This document shows positions 15,886-24,899 of a stretch of 64,000 nt of DNA, piece by piece. Positions within the stretch are counted from its first letter, which is position 1; each line of letters begins with the position of its first letter. Where the stretch lies: positions 1,550,001 to 1,614,000 of the forward strand of contig JAMBOW010000001.1 in assembly GCA_023715865.1 (NCBI GenBank), written 5' to 3'. The notes under the pieces were generated by a model. That model ran no database searches. It had not been told where the DNA came from and was given only the letters and a program-made list of their open reading frames with translations. Made by a program: the position numbers and the translations under genes. Source of the stretch: Neobacillus mesonae (lineage in GTDB: Bacteria; Bacillota; Bacilli; Paenibacillales; Paenibacillaceae).

Positions 15886-17787
15886 TCAGAATCCTCGCTT
15901 AGGAAGCAGCTTCACATATTCATCCGACAGCTTCATCAGTTCCATGACATAATCATAATCCGCCCGGTACTTCGAAATATCGGCTACTGGTTCAAATGTG
16001 GAAAGCAAGATTGCTGTTCCGTCATCAAATCCGCTGCCCGGTACAAACATGACTTCGTTGTTAAAAAATGTACCTGTCGGCATATAGTATCTCATCCCGA
16101 TGGCATGCTGATCGACATTCAGGAGATCCTGCCCGAAAGCCGTGAAGTTCGAGTCCTCTATAGAAATGCCAAGCAGATTGGCGACCGTAGGCAAAATGTC
16201 CAGCTGTCCGCCGACCTTCTCAATACGCTGCCCTTCCATGCCAGGAACATGCATGACGAGAGGTACGTTAAAGCGGCTGATTTGCTCATGATACGGAATA
16301 CCAAGTGCCGACTCGACTTCCTCTGGAGAAGTGCTTTGATTCTGGAGACCGAAATGATCGCCATATACGACGAGCACCGTGTCGTCCCATAAGCCCTGTT
16401 CCTTAAGTCCATCAATCAGCGTTCCCAAGGCATAATCAGCATAGTTGAGCGCTGTTAGATAATCACCAAGTGCGGTTCTATCTATGGAGGCGGGTGCCTC
16501 CCACTTCATACGATCCTGCGGCACTTTGAACGGAGAATGGCTGGATGAAGCGATAAAATGTGCATAAAATGGCTTGTTCTGTGCATTCAGGTCTACCAGC
16601 TTTTCAATTCCGACACGATACATCTCTTCATCGGAAGCACCAAAATCATTAAAATGATCATTCGTAAAATAAGGCTTATCAAAATATTGATCAAAATGAA
16701 GTGCAGGATACATTTTGTTACGGTCCCAAAAGCTTACGCTGTTTACATGAAACGTCTGAGCACTATACCCTTCATTCTGAACAAGGCGCGGCAGGCTGGG
16801 CAGAACCCGGTCACCAAAACCAGTCGACATTGCAATAGTTCCTAAAGGGTAAATCGACGTGTTCGTTATGAACTCTGCATCCGAAGTATTTCCTTGTCCA
16901 ATTTGCTGAAACACATGCGGGAAATACAAGCTATCCTCAATAAGATCGTTAAGCACAGGAGTAACCTCCTGCCCTTCTACCTGCTGACCTACAGGAAAAT
17001 TTTGAAACGATTCAAGCTGTACGATAATTACATTTTTGCCTTTTGCAATCCCAAACCCTTCAGGCTGTTCATTCTCGTCTCCTTGAGAAGGGTCCTGATA
17101 TGGATAGGAGCTTTGCAGTTCTTTAATCTTTTTGACCGTTTCCTGAATGTCCCCCGCAGCAATTGCTTTACTCTCACGGCTCGCCAGGATCGCTTGCGCC
17201 ACCTGATAATTCAAAAATCCAAGCTCATCAGCACGCACAGTCTCATTCTCAATTGTCCCGTCCTTTGCAATGGTAAAGCCGGACAGTACGAGTCCAATAA
17301 CCGCCACAGAAAGTATTCCGATCCGGGACAGCTGCTTCGAATAAACACTGCGCTTGCCTTGATACCTGTACATCATCCACAATATTGTCATTACAATAAC
17401 ATCCGCGAAGAACAGAAAATGAAGCGGCTTAATCAACATTTCAATGCTTGAAGCCACCTGCGGTACCTGATTCAAGCTTAATAAAGATGTGTAAGTAGGA
17501 ATTGACCCAAATTGCACGTTGTACAGCGTTGCGGCAAAAAGAACAACAGAGAACAGCAAATTGAGTCCCCAATAAGCTGCTCCTTTCCACCTGCTTGGAA
17601 CAAGCAGTTCCCAAACGCTCAGAATAACAAGAACCGCTATCGCGTCGACAGCCAAGCGATCCCACGACATGTCTCTAAATACAAAAAACCGGAATAAAGT
17701 CAGCTTTGCCATCATGAGTACAAACACAATAACAAATAACGACCTTCCCAGCCCTCTCTTTGTTTCCTTCAAATGAAATGACCCCAT
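15886..17787 (-). CDS. LTA synthase family protein (sulfatase-fold membrane enzyme)
   Basis: LtaS-type enzymes build the glycerol-phosphate chain of lipoteichoic acid from phosphatidylglycerol outside the membrane. About five hydrophobic segments occupy residues 15-195, followed by a large extracellular sulfatase-like domain. It has the metal/nucleophile motif QIGQGNTSDAEF (Thr nucleophile, near residue 300), FHVNSVSFWDRNKMY, SSSHSPF and VVYGDHFG. The length (633 aa) is normal. The ATG at 17787 has no obvious ribosome site; an in-frame TTG five codons later follows GGGG and is an alternative. It is related to the protein at 43.1-45.1 kb. It could be a main synthase, a primase or a stress paralogue. 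Confidence 0.88.
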   Translation of the reverse strand: MGSFHLKETKRGLGRSLFVIVFVLMMAKLTLFRFFVFRDMSWDRLAVDAIAVLVILSVWELLVPSRWKGAAYWGLNLLFSVVLFAATLYNVQFGSIPTYTSLLSLNQVPQVASSIEMLIKPLHFLFFADVIVMTILWMMYRYQGKRSVYSKQLSRIGILSVAVIGLVLSGFTIAKDGTIENETVRADELGFLNYQVAQAILASRESKAIAAGDIQETVKKIKELQSSYPYQDPSQGDENEQPEGFGIAKGKNVIIVQLESFQNFPVGQQVEGQEVTPVLNDLIEDSLYFPHVFQQIGQGNTSDAEFITNTSIYPLGTIAMSTGFGDRVLPSLPRLVQNEGYSAQTFHVNSVSFWDRNKMYPALHFDQYFDKPYFTNDHFNDFGASDEEMYRVGIEKLVDLNAQNKPFYAHFIASSSHSPFKVPQDRMKWEAPASIDRTALGDYLTALNYADYALGTLIDGLKEQGLWDDTVLVVYGDHFGLQNQSTSPEEVESALGIPYHEQISRFNVPLVMHVPGMEGQRIEKVGGQLDILPTVANLLGISIEDSNFTAFGQDLLNVDQHAIGMRYYMPTGTFFNNEVMFVPGSGFDDGTAILLSTFEPVADISKYRADYDYVMELMKLSDEYVKLLPKRGF

Positions 17788-17883
17788 TCTATTTTCAAAA
17801 ATTTAATATTCTTTTTACGAAGTCCGTGCTCTATTATAACATTTATATTGACTTACTTCTAATCCATTCTTTTTTCCACACAA

Positions 17884-17922
17884 AAAATAAGAACACTTCG
17901 CATAAGAGAAGTGCTCTTGTCC
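17884..17922 (-). terminator. Terminator after the DUF3891 gene
   Basis: On the minus strand AAGAGCACTTC pairs with GAAGTGTTCTT, followed by ATTTTTTG. Confidence 0.85.
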
Positions 17923-17935
17923 TTGATAACCTGGT

Positions 17936-18688
17936 CTATTTAAATTGTATAGGCTGCTTTGTAATTGATATTTGATCGTATGCAGGTTTTAATCCTTTTT
18001 CTTGAATCAGCTGTTTGGGTATTTTTTTATAGGCAAGCTCAGCTTTGAAAGGTCCGGCAAACGGAGAAGGAGTCACTTGTATCGTCTTGTTATCCAGCCA
18101 CTCAGCTTGTAGCGCTGCCGCATCTCTGATTTGGGACAAACCGTTTTTAAACCAAGGATGCTCTTCCTCTTTGCTCACGCCAGGCTCATTCATACATACA
18201 TACAGGGATAAGTCGTCACTGAACTGAAGCAGACGGTAATGTTGATCAATGACCTCGTCCTCCCGAGGAGCAGCATCTTTTCTTAACCTATTCTGACGAG
18301 CTTCCTCCTCTGCGCAAAAAGTTTTGCTGTACTCGTCTTTACCATTTTGAATATCTGGAAACTGAGTAAAATGCCGACTTACAAGATACGCTGCGTACTG
18401 GCTGTGCTCCTCTACCTCTTCGATGCCTGCCTGATACATTTTAAGCTTTATCGTATAAGGATAATTTACGAAATAGTAAGGCTCGGACGCCTGATCATTC
18501 CAAATTGGTGTTTCGTCCATTCGAATCCAAGCCCGGTCATGCTCGTAGATGGCATAAAGGACATCCTTCATGTATTGATCATGGCTGAGAAATTCCTGAC
18601 TCAAATTGGAGGCGATCTCACCAGACAGCCTTGCATGCTCATGCTGCTCTATACATATAAAATGCTCTGCTTGTTCTCTTATAATCAT
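17936..18688 (-). CDS. DUF3891 family protein
   Basis: This 250-residue soluble protein matches DUF3891 in outline. It starts with IIREQ..HFICIEQHEHARLSGEIA and continues with AIYEHDRAWIRMDETPIWND, then HSQYAAYLVSRHFTQF and a C-terminal beta-rich part ending PFKAELAYKKIP. Conserved histidines (EHEHARLSG, YEHDRAW) suggest a metal-dependent fold, but no activity is known to me for the family. It has a good ribosome site (AAGGAG, nine bases) and its own terminator. No operon partner is evident, since the preceding gene is separated by a terminator. Confidence 0.75.
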   Translation of the reverse strand: MIIREQAEHFICIEQHEHARLSGEIASNLSQEFLSHDQYMKDVLYAIYEHDRAWIRMDETPIWNDQASEPYYFVNYPYTIKLKMYQAGIEEVEEHSQYAAYLVSRHFTQFPDIQNGKDEYSKTFCAEEEARQNRLRKDAAPREDEVIDQHYRLLQFSDDLSLYVCMNEPGVSKEEEHPWFKNGLSQIRDAAALQAEWLDNKTIQVTPSPFAGPFKAELAYKKIPKQLIQEKGLKPAYDQISITKQPIQFK

Positions 18689-18782
18689 TGCTGCTCATCT
18701 CCTTCTACCTTCGCTTCTGATATGTAACCCATGCAGACCATCAATCTAATTCATATATTAACCTCATCGTATCAAAAATGAA

Positions 18783-18827
18783 CAAAAAAAGCACAAGAAG
18801 CCCCCATTAAAAGAGAGGCTTCTTAAG
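18783..18827 (-). terminator. Terminator after the PPDK regulatory protein gene
   Basis: On the minus strand AAGAAGCC pairs with GGCTTCTT, followed by GTGCTTTTTTT. Confidence 0.8.
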
Positions 18828-18864
18828 CCATGCACCAGATTTATTTACTAAACAAAAGAGAATC

Positions 18865-19653
18865 TTATAGATATCCCATAATAATGCCTGCTGTTTCTTC
18901 AATCGCTTTATCCGACACATCAATGACCGGGCAGCCTAGGCGGTCAAATAAAGCATATGCGTACTCCAATTCGTCCACGATCCGGGCAAGCGAAGCATAT
19001 TTAGAACCATTCGGAAGTCCCATGACTTTCAGACGCTCGGATCTTATTTTTAACAAATGCTCAGCATCCATCGTCAGTCCGATAATCTGACCTTGAATTG
19101 GATCATTCAACGGTTCAGGAGGTTTGATTTCCGGAACGATCGGATAATTGACTACTTTAAAGCCTTTGTGCGCTAGAAATATACTAAGCGGGGTCTTCGA
19201 TGTGCGGGATACCCCAAGCAGCACGATATCTGCTTTTACAATCGCACTTGTATCCTTGCCGTCATCACATTTAACTGCGAATTCAACCGCCTCAACCCGT
19301 CTAAAATAATCCTCATCCAAACGATGGAGCACCCCGGGACGCTGGGTAGGTGAATCATGAAAGGTATCAATAAATGCCTGCATCATCGGTCCCATAATAT
19401 CAACGGTGCGAATACCTAAACGTACAGATTCCTCTTTGATCGCTTCACGCAGCTCGGGTTGTACAAGCGTGTAGGCTACGAAGCCCGATTTGCGGTGAAC
19501 CTCCTCCATCAGCTCTCTGATCTCGTCTTCACTGCGGATTTGCGGGTAACGCTTAAGCTGGATATTCAAAGACTCAAACTGCCGCAATGCAGCACGGACA
19601 ACAAGATCAGCTGTTTCTCCTAGTGAATCTGAACAAATGGCCACCACCTGCAT
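18865..19653 (-). CDS. Pyruvate,phosphate dikinase regulatory protein (DUF299 bifunctional kinase/phosphorylase, YqfL-like)
   Basis: This family inactivates PPDK by ADP-dependent phosphorylation of a Thr next to its catalytic His and reactivates it by phosphorolysis. The start at 19653 (QVVAICSDSLGETAD) has GGGGGAG ahead; the longer frame from 19767 runs back into ccpN. The 262-residue protein carries the P-loop-like GVSRTSKTPLS, HRLDEDYFRRVEAVEFAVKCDDG and SLARIVDELEYA typical of the family. It directly follows ccpN, as yqfL follows ccpN in B. subtilis. Here the target enzyme gene ppdK sits just upstream, which makes the PPDK assignment unusually well supported. Confidence 0.92.
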   Translation of the reverse strand: MQVVAICSDSLGETADLVVRAALRQFESLNIQLKRYPQIRSEDEIRELMEEVHRKSGFVAYTLVQPELREAIKEESVRLGIRTVDIMGPMMQAFIDTFHDSPTQRPGVLHRLDEDYFRRVEAVEFAVKCDDGKDTSAIVKADIVLLGVSRTSKTPLSIFLAHKGFKVVNYPIVPEIKPPEPLNDPIQGQIIGLTMDAEHLLKIRSERLKVMGLPNGSKYASLARIVDELEYAYALFDRLGCPVIDVSDKAIEETAGIIMGYL

Positions 19654-19699
19654 CCTTTTCTCCCCCTGCTGCTTCAACTCATACCCTGAACTATTGAAT

Positions 19700-20329
19700 T
19701 TATAACAACATTGATTCAAATGCCTCACATACCATCCTGGTGATTGTCGTCTTGGAAATACGTCCAACCAGCTCGTTCGTTTCCCGTCTTATCACCGGAA
19801 GACTATCAATCTCATGAAACACCATTTTCCTTACCGCTTCTACAACGCTGTCCTCTGGTGCAACAGAAATGATATGAGGCTCCCTGGTCATCATCATGCT
19901 GACCGGAATTTCCCGTATATCCTGATCACCCAGCGTAACTTTAAGTAAGTCCTTTCGTGAAACGATTCCAGAAAGAGTTCCTTCAGCATCAATGACGAGA
20001 AGTGTACCGACGTCCTCCAAAAATAAGGTCACCACCGCTTCATGGATCGTAGTATGACTGTATACCACGACCGGCACACTCTGCACATCCCTAACCGTGA
20101 TTTCACTGATTACGTTTTTAACGCGGTCTTCTGCTGTAATCAGGCTTCCTGGAAAATATCCTACCTTAGGCTTGGCAGATAAGTATCCCGTCATCACGAG
20201 GAGAGATAAATCCGCCCTGATTGTCGGTTTGGGAAGCGCCAATCGTTCAGCGATTTGGTCTCCGGTGATGGGTGCATTGTTCTGTACAATGTCAATAATG
20301 TGCTGCTGACGAGTCGTTAGTTCAATCAC
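19700..20329 (-). CDS. ccpN: CcpN transcriptional repressor (HTH plus two CBS domains)
   Basis: CcpN represses gluconeogenic genes in the presence of glucose in B. subtilis (gapB, pckA). The 209-residue protein has an N-terminal winged helix (TTRQQHIIDIVQNNAPITGDQIAERLALPKPTIRADLSLLV) and two CBS domains (about 78-138 and 140-205, with GIVSRKDLLKVTLG and SMMMTREPHIISVAPEDSV). CBS domains bind adenine nucleotides in this protein. It starts with GTG after GGAGGAAAAAA. The unit ppdK-ccpN-regulatory protein joins PEP metabolism with its transcriptional and post-translational control. Confidence 0.93.
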   Translation of the reverse strand: MIELTTRQQHIIDIVQNNAPITGDQIAERLALPKPTIRADLSLLVMTGYLSAKPKVGYFPGSLITAEDRVKNVISEITVRDVQSVPVVVYSHTTIHEAVVTLFLEDVGTLLVIDAEGTLSGIVSRKDLLKVTLGDQDIREIPVSMMMTREPHIISVAPEDSVVEAVRKMVFHEIDSLPVIRRETNELVGRISKTTITRMVCEAFESMLL

Positions 20330-20390
20330 TTTTTTCCTCCGTTATGAAAATACCTGCAACGCTTCTATAATTCTACGTAAAGCTCGTATT

Positions 20391-23087
20391 TTAGGCCGTG
20401 CTTGTTATTTCTGAATCCGTCTGCGGATGCTGTGTTTTTCTCACCTCTGATATTTGGGCCTGCGCAGCAGCAATACGTGCAAAAGGCACGCGGAACGGCG
20501 AACAGCTGACATAATCCAGCCCGATATTGTGACAGAAAATGATGGAGTCCCTGTCTCCTCCATGCTCACCGCATAGTCCTGCTACGAGCTGCGGTTTCCA
20601 CTGACGGCCTTGGGCAAGTGCAATCTTGATCAGTTCACCGACACCATCCTCGTCAATCACCTCAAATGGGTTCGATGGGATAATCTTCTGTTCTATATAA
20701 TGGCTTAGAAATCTGCGTTCTGCATCATCTCTGCTGTAGCCAAGCGTCATTTGAGTCAGGTCATTTGTCCCGAATGAGAAAAAATCGGCATGCTTTGCTA
20801 TTTGTGCGGCTGTCAGAGCAGCGCGAGGAACTTCAATCATCGTGCCCACTTGATATGGACAATGTCTTATGTTCTCTCGAAGCACTTGTTCAGCTACTTC
20901 GTCAACCAGCTTCCTTAACTCGGCAAGCTCGCTGGCATGACCAACCAGAGGAATCATAATTTCAGGCTTGACGGATATCCCGCGCTCAATGGATTTTGCA
21001 GCTGCACGAAATATCGCCTCAATCTGCATATCATATATTTCTGGGATAACGATTCCGAGTCGTGCTCCCCGCCAGCCGAGCATTGGATTCGTTTCTTTTA
21101 ATTCCTGAACTTTTGCAATAACCCGTTCAACCTTTTCGAGCTCATCTGTATCTTCGTCCATCGTAATCATACGCAGATGCTCTCTTCTGCTTTCCAGTAC
21201 TTCCAGCTTTGGCAGAAATTCATGAAGAGGCGGGTCCAGCAAGCGAATGGTCACCGGCAGCCCATCCATTTCAGCAAAGATCTGCTCAAAATCCGATTGC
21301 TGGACCGGCAATAAACGATATAGTGCCTCCTGACGCTCTTGACTGCTGCCGGCAACAATGACACGCTGGATGAGAGGCAGTCTTGATGGAGATAAAAACA
21401 TATGCTCCGTACGGCATAGGCCGATGCCTTCTGCCCCCCATCTCCGGGCATACTTAACATCGCCGGAATTGTCAATATTTGCATACACCTTCATCCGCTT
21501 TATTTCATCTGCCCACTGAAGGATCAACTCCAGCTCTTCTGAGATTTCAGGATCCTTGAGTTTAATCTCTCCCGCATACACCTGCCCGGTCGCTCCATCA
21601 AGCGATAGCATATCTCCTTCTCGGAAGACATACTCCCCGCATAGCAGCTCCTTTGAATCCTCACGAAGCTCTAGATCCTCGCAGCCGCAGACGCATGGTG
21701 TCCCCATGCCTCTTGCCACAACCGCTGCATGGCTTGTCATTCCGCCACGAATGGTCAAAAGACCTTCTGCCGCGATTACGCCGTGGATATCCTGGGGGGT
21801 CGTTTCACGGCGGACCAAAATAACCCTCTTTCCAACTGCGGCCCATGCTTCAGCTGTCTCCGAGTCGAATACAAGTGCGCCCGTAACAGCACCTGGGGAA
21901 GCGGGAAGTCCTGTTGCAACCACTTCATCCTCATCTGTGACTTCGATGGACTGATGCAGAAGCTGATTCAAATGCTCAGGCTCAATTCGCAGCAGTGCCT
22001 CTTCTTTGGTAATAATGCCCTCCCTCGCGTAATCGACCGCTGCCTTCATCGCTGCCTGAGCGGTCCGTCTGGCTCCACGGGTCTGTAATATGTAAAGTTT
22101 TCCTTGCTCAATCGTAAATTCAATATCCTGTATGTCCCCATACAATGCCTCGAGCCTGCTGGCTGCTTCATGAAGCTCCTCATATACGGCCGGCATCGTT
22201 TGTGCAAGATAAGAAACTCCGAAAGGTGTGCGAATGCCCATCACCACTTCTTCTCCCTGCGCAGAAGGCAAGTATTCTCCAAGCATTTCATGTGCGCCTG
22301 TTGACGGATTTCGTGTAAACAGCACACCTGTACCGCTTCTCTCGTCCAAATTACCAAATATCATTTCTTGGACGCTAACAGCAGTACCCTGATCTTCTGG
22401 AATCCGGTGAACTTTCCGATAGACTTTAGCCCGCGGATTGGACCAGGAACGAAAAATAGCCCGTACAGCGTGGGTCAGCTGTTCCCTCACATCTTGAGTC
22501 ATCGGCTTTTTTGTGCGCTGCTGGATCAATGACTTGTATTTTTCTATAAGCTCCTGTAAATCCCCTTCTTTTAGCTGACCGATATGCTCTGTACCTGAGT
22601 CACGATGAAGTTGGTTTATGATTCGAGTAAAAGCATTGTTTTCAAGGCCCAGTACAACATGACCATACATTTGAATAAAACGGGCATAACACTCTAGTGC
22701 ATACTTACGGTTTCCAGAAACCTGAGCAAGTCCCTCAAAAGTCTCATCATTCAAACCTAAATTTAGAATCGTGTCCATCATGCCGGGCATAGAAGTGACC
22801 GCTCCCGATCGCACAGCAACTAGCAGTGGATTCGAAGGGTCTCCGAACCTTTTACCGGACTTTTCTTCGAGCACTGCCAGCGCACTTTCTATTTCGTCAA
22901 TAAGCGAGAGCGGAATATGACCTAGATGAGTGTAATAATCCCGGCATGAAGCTGTCGTTATCGTAAATCCGTGAGGCACAGGCAGGCCTGCCTGTGTCAT
23001 TTCAGCTAGATCTGCTCCTTTTCCCCCAAGAAGCTCGCGCATCGATGCATTGCCCTCACTAAACATAAACACACGTTTGTCCGTCAT
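20391..23087 (-). CDS. ppdK: Pyruvate, phosphate dikinase
   Basis: PPDK interconverts pyruvate, ATP and phosphate with PEP, AMP and pyrophosphate. The start at 23087 (TDKRVFMFSEGNA) is chosen because GAGGAG precedes it; the ATG at 23102 overlaps that ribosome site. The 898-residue protein has an N-terminal ATP-grasp domain (LLGGKGADLAEM, VRSGAVTSMPGMMDTILNLG) and the swivelling His domain with GGMTSHAAVVARGMGTPCV. The Thr in TSHA is the site targeted by DUF299 regulators. A C-terminal TIM barrel (GIGLCRTEHMF, GTNDLTQMTLGYSRDDAE, GLCGEHGGD) completes it. Its neighbours ccpN and the regulatory protein complete a control module. The length is normal and intact. Confidence 0.96.
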   Translation of the reverse strand: MTDKRVFMFSEGNASMRELLGGKGADLAEMTQAGLPVPHGFTITTASCRDYYTHLGHIPLSLIDEIESALAVLEEKSGKRFGDPSNPLLVAVRSGAVTSMPGMMDTILNLGLNDETFEGLAQVSGNRKYALECYARFIQMYGHVVLGLENNAFTRIINQLHRDSGTEHIGQLKEGDLQELIEKYKSLIQQRTKKPMTQDVREQLTHAVRAIFRSWSNPRAKVYRKVHRIPEDQGTAVSVQEMIFGNLDERSGTGVLFTRNPSTGAHEMLGEYLPSAQGEEVVMGIRTPFGVSYLAQTMPAVYEELHEAASRLEALYGDIQDIEFTIEQGKLYILQTRGARRTAQAAMKAAVDYAREGIITKEEALLRIEPEHLNQLLHQSIEVTDEDEVVATGLPASPGAVTGALVFDSETAEAWAAVGKRVILVRRETTPQDIHGVIAAEGLLTIRGGMTSHAAVVARGMGTPCVCGCEDLELREDSKELLCGEYVFREGDMLSLDGATGQVYAGEIKLKDPEISEELELILQWADEIKRMKVYANIDNSGDVKYARRWGAEGIGLCRTEHMFLSPSRLPLIQRVIVAGSSQERQEALYRLLPVQQSDFEQIFAEMDGLPVTIRLLDPPLHEFLPKLEVLESRREHLRMITMDEDTDELEKVERVIAKVQELKETNPMLGWRGARLGIVIPEIYDMQIEAIFRAAAKSIERGISVKPEIMIPLVGHASELAELRKLVDEVAEQVLRENIRHCPYQVGTMIEVPRAALTAAQIAKHADFFSFGTNDLTQMTLGYSRDDAERRFLSHYIEQKIIPSNPFEVIDEDGVGELIKIALAQGRQWKPQLVAGLCGEHGGDRDSIIFCHNIGLDYVSCSPFRVPFARIAAAQAQISEVRKTQHPQTDSEITSTA

Positions 23088-23211
23088 CTTAACTCTCCTC
23101 ATCTGATCTCAATTTTCCAAAATTTTCAATATTTCATTGGGTATATATTACGTCATGAATCAGGAGCGGTCAATATATAAGACGTCATATAAGAATCTTT
23201 TATAGCTCTCC

Positions 23212-23250
23212 ATAAAAAAATAAGCTGTCTATAAAGACAGCTTATTCTTG
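23212..23250 (-). terminator. Terminator after the small membrane protein gene
   Basis: On the minus strand AATAAGCTGTC pairs with GACAGCTTATT, followed by TTTTTT. Confidence 0.85.
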
Positions 23251-23268
23251 TAAAATACAGTTAAGACA

Positions 23269-23727
23269 TCAGCGCTGAGGATATTGGCTGCTTACGCCTT
23301 TCATCTCAAGCATAGATTCAATCAGACTGCTTTGATATTCAATTTTTGGTTTCAAATAGATTTCTTTTACTTTTCCTTCTATATATAACGTCACATCATT
23401 AGTACCGTTATATTGCCTATAGCCTCGTACCTTCTCATAGGGGATGTAGTATATACCATACTTTATTCCATCTTCCCCCACATAGAATCGTGACACATAA
23501 AAATAAACAACAAATGCCAATAAAAAGATAACGTACTTAAACCAACCGCTGCTCGTTAGCAGGTAAATGCCTCCAAGAATGAAAATAAGCACCGTTAGTA
23601 TTGTGTATTCTTTCCCCTGACCGCTAAATTTAATTTTGCCTGCCTTACGACGAGACTGCAGACTAATCAGCAAAGCACCTAAAGACAAAACAAGATAAAG
23701 AACTAAACTGATGTTCGATATCAGCAT
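23269..23727 (-). CDS. Small membrane protein with a C-terminal PH-like domain, function unknown
   Basis: This protein of about 152 residues has hydrophobic segments near 5-25, 45-60 and 65-85, then a soluble C-terminal part (VGEDGIKYGIYYIPYEKVRGYRQY...TLYIEGKVKEIYLKP). The pattern of short beta strands resembles the bacterial PH-like domains found after two transmembrane helices. It resembles in outline the two proteins at 50-50.9 kb. GGGGAGAG lies before an ATG at 23727; a GTG two codons earlier is possible. It is monocistronic with its own terminator. No function can be given. Confidence 0.65.
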   Translation of the reverse strand: MLISNISLVLYLVLSLGALLISLQSRRKAGKIKFSGQGKEYTILTVLIFILGGIYLLTSSGWFKYVIFLLAFVVYFYVSRFYVGEDGIKYGIYYIPYEKVRGYRQYNGTNDVTLYIEGKVKEIYLKPKIEYQSSLIESMLEMKGVSSQYPQR

Positions 23728-23766
23728 TTCCACTCTCCCCTGCAGCTGATGGATATTTTGCTATGT

Positions 23767-24744
23767 TTATGGCAGGCGAGGACCTCTTGCCGTTACATAC
23801 AGCTTGTACCATTCGTCACGTGTCATGAGCTTGCTTTGACGGACCGCATCCCCGGTTGCTTTGATCCGCTCAGGATTAATTGAACCAATAACCGGCTGAA
23901 TCATTGCCGGATGTCTCATAATCCAACCAAGCACGATGGACTCCCGCGTCGTTTCCTTCTCAAGTGCCATCTGCTCGACCAGCTTCGCGGCAGCTTGAAT
24001 ATGCTCAGGCTGATCTGATACGTCCTTACCTGTAAAAATCCCTTGGGACAGCGGACCCCAAGCTTGAAGCTGGATATCCTGCATTTGACTGAATTCAAGC
24101 AAGCCTGCTCCAAAGTTTACTTTTGTCCCAGCCGACTGGTTTACGAATACGACTTCATCTACGAAATGCAAATGAGACAAGCTCATTTGCAGCTGATTTA
24201 CAATAATCGGATATGGGAGCGCACGCTGCAAAAATTCAATTTGTCCTACATTCATATTGGACACGCCGAAATGGCGAACCTTGCCGGCAGACTTCAATGA
24301 TGTAAGTGCTTCCGCGATTTCTTCCGGCTCCATAAGCGGGTCAGGACGATGCAGCAGCAAAATATCGATATACTCTGTACCCAAGCGGCTAAGAATACCG
24401 TCTACCGAGTTCAAGATATGCTCTTTGGAAAAGTCATATCTTCCCGGAAGATCTCCATCCTGGAGACGGATTCCGCATTTGGATTGAAGTACGATCTCCT
24501 CCCGAAGCGAAGGCTTGTCACGAAGGATCTTCCCGAAAGTCTCTTCTGCTTTTCCAAAGGTATAAATATCGGCATGATCAAACATGTTGATCCCGATTGA
24601 ACGCGCTGCATCGACAGCCCTTTCCGCTTCCAGCACATCTTCATTTGTAATAGGGTTGCTATTCCATCCACCGCCCATGGACATGGAGCCGAGTACCAGC
24701 TGACTGGCCTCAATTCCTTTGCGGCGCAGAGGCATCATTTTCAT
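23767..24744 (-). CDS. Aldo/keto reductase (YdhF-like)
   Basis: This is a 325-residue NADPH-dependent reductase of the AKR superfamily, COG4989/YdhF-like. Catalytic residues are visible: Asp and Tyr in MFDHADIYTFG (about 53-63), Lys in LQSKCGI and His in DILLLHRPDPL. The cofactor-binding C-terminal part has PVIGSINPERI. The ribosome site AGGAGG precedes the ATG. It stands alone between a small membrane protein and the P450 gene. The substrate cannot be predicted; members act on small carbonyl compounds. Confidence 0.9.
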   Translation of the reverse strand: MKMMPLRRKGIEASQLVLGSMSMGGGWNSNPITNEDVLEAERAVDAARSIGINMFDHADIYTFGKAEETFGKILRDKPSLREEIVLQSKCGIRLQDGDLPGRYDFSKEHILNSVDGILSRLGTEYIDILLLHRPDPLMEPEEIAEALTSLKSAGKVRHFGVSNMNVGQIEFLQRALPYPIIVNQLQMSLSHLHFVDEVVFVNQSAGTKVNFGAGLLEFSQMQDIQLQAWGPLSQGIFTGKDVSDQPEHIQAAAKLVEQMALEKETTRESIVLGWIMRHPAMIQPVIGSINPERIKATGDAVRQSKLMTRDEWYKLYVTARGPRLP

Positions 24745-24805
24745 ATATGTAACTCCTCCTTTAGGTTATGTACAAAGCCATACTTAATTTTACCAACATC
24801 ATCTT

Positions 24806-24864
24806 AAAAATAAAAGGCTTGCCCCGGAAGCAGCAAACATGCATGCCGCCCCCGAAGTAAGCCG
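24806..24864 (-). terminator. Probable terminator after the P450 gene
   Basis: On the minus strand GGCTTACTTCGGGG...CCGGGGCAAGCC forms a long GC-rich stem followed by TTTTATTTTT, 35 bases beyond the P450 stop codon. Confidence 0.65.
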
Positions 24865-24899
24865 GTTTATCTTTGAGCGATATGTCAAAGCAACATATG

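Noticed and set aside
16894..17451. A 185-codon plus-strand frame opposite the first LTA synthase
   Set aside because: It is the complement of conserved LTA synthase coding sequence; the predicted peptide has no family features.
9481..18688. FGE serving the LTA synthase in this window
   Set aside because: LTA synthases use a Thr nucleophile (GNTSDAEF) and contain no C-x-P/A-x-R sulfatase motif, so they are not FGE substrates.
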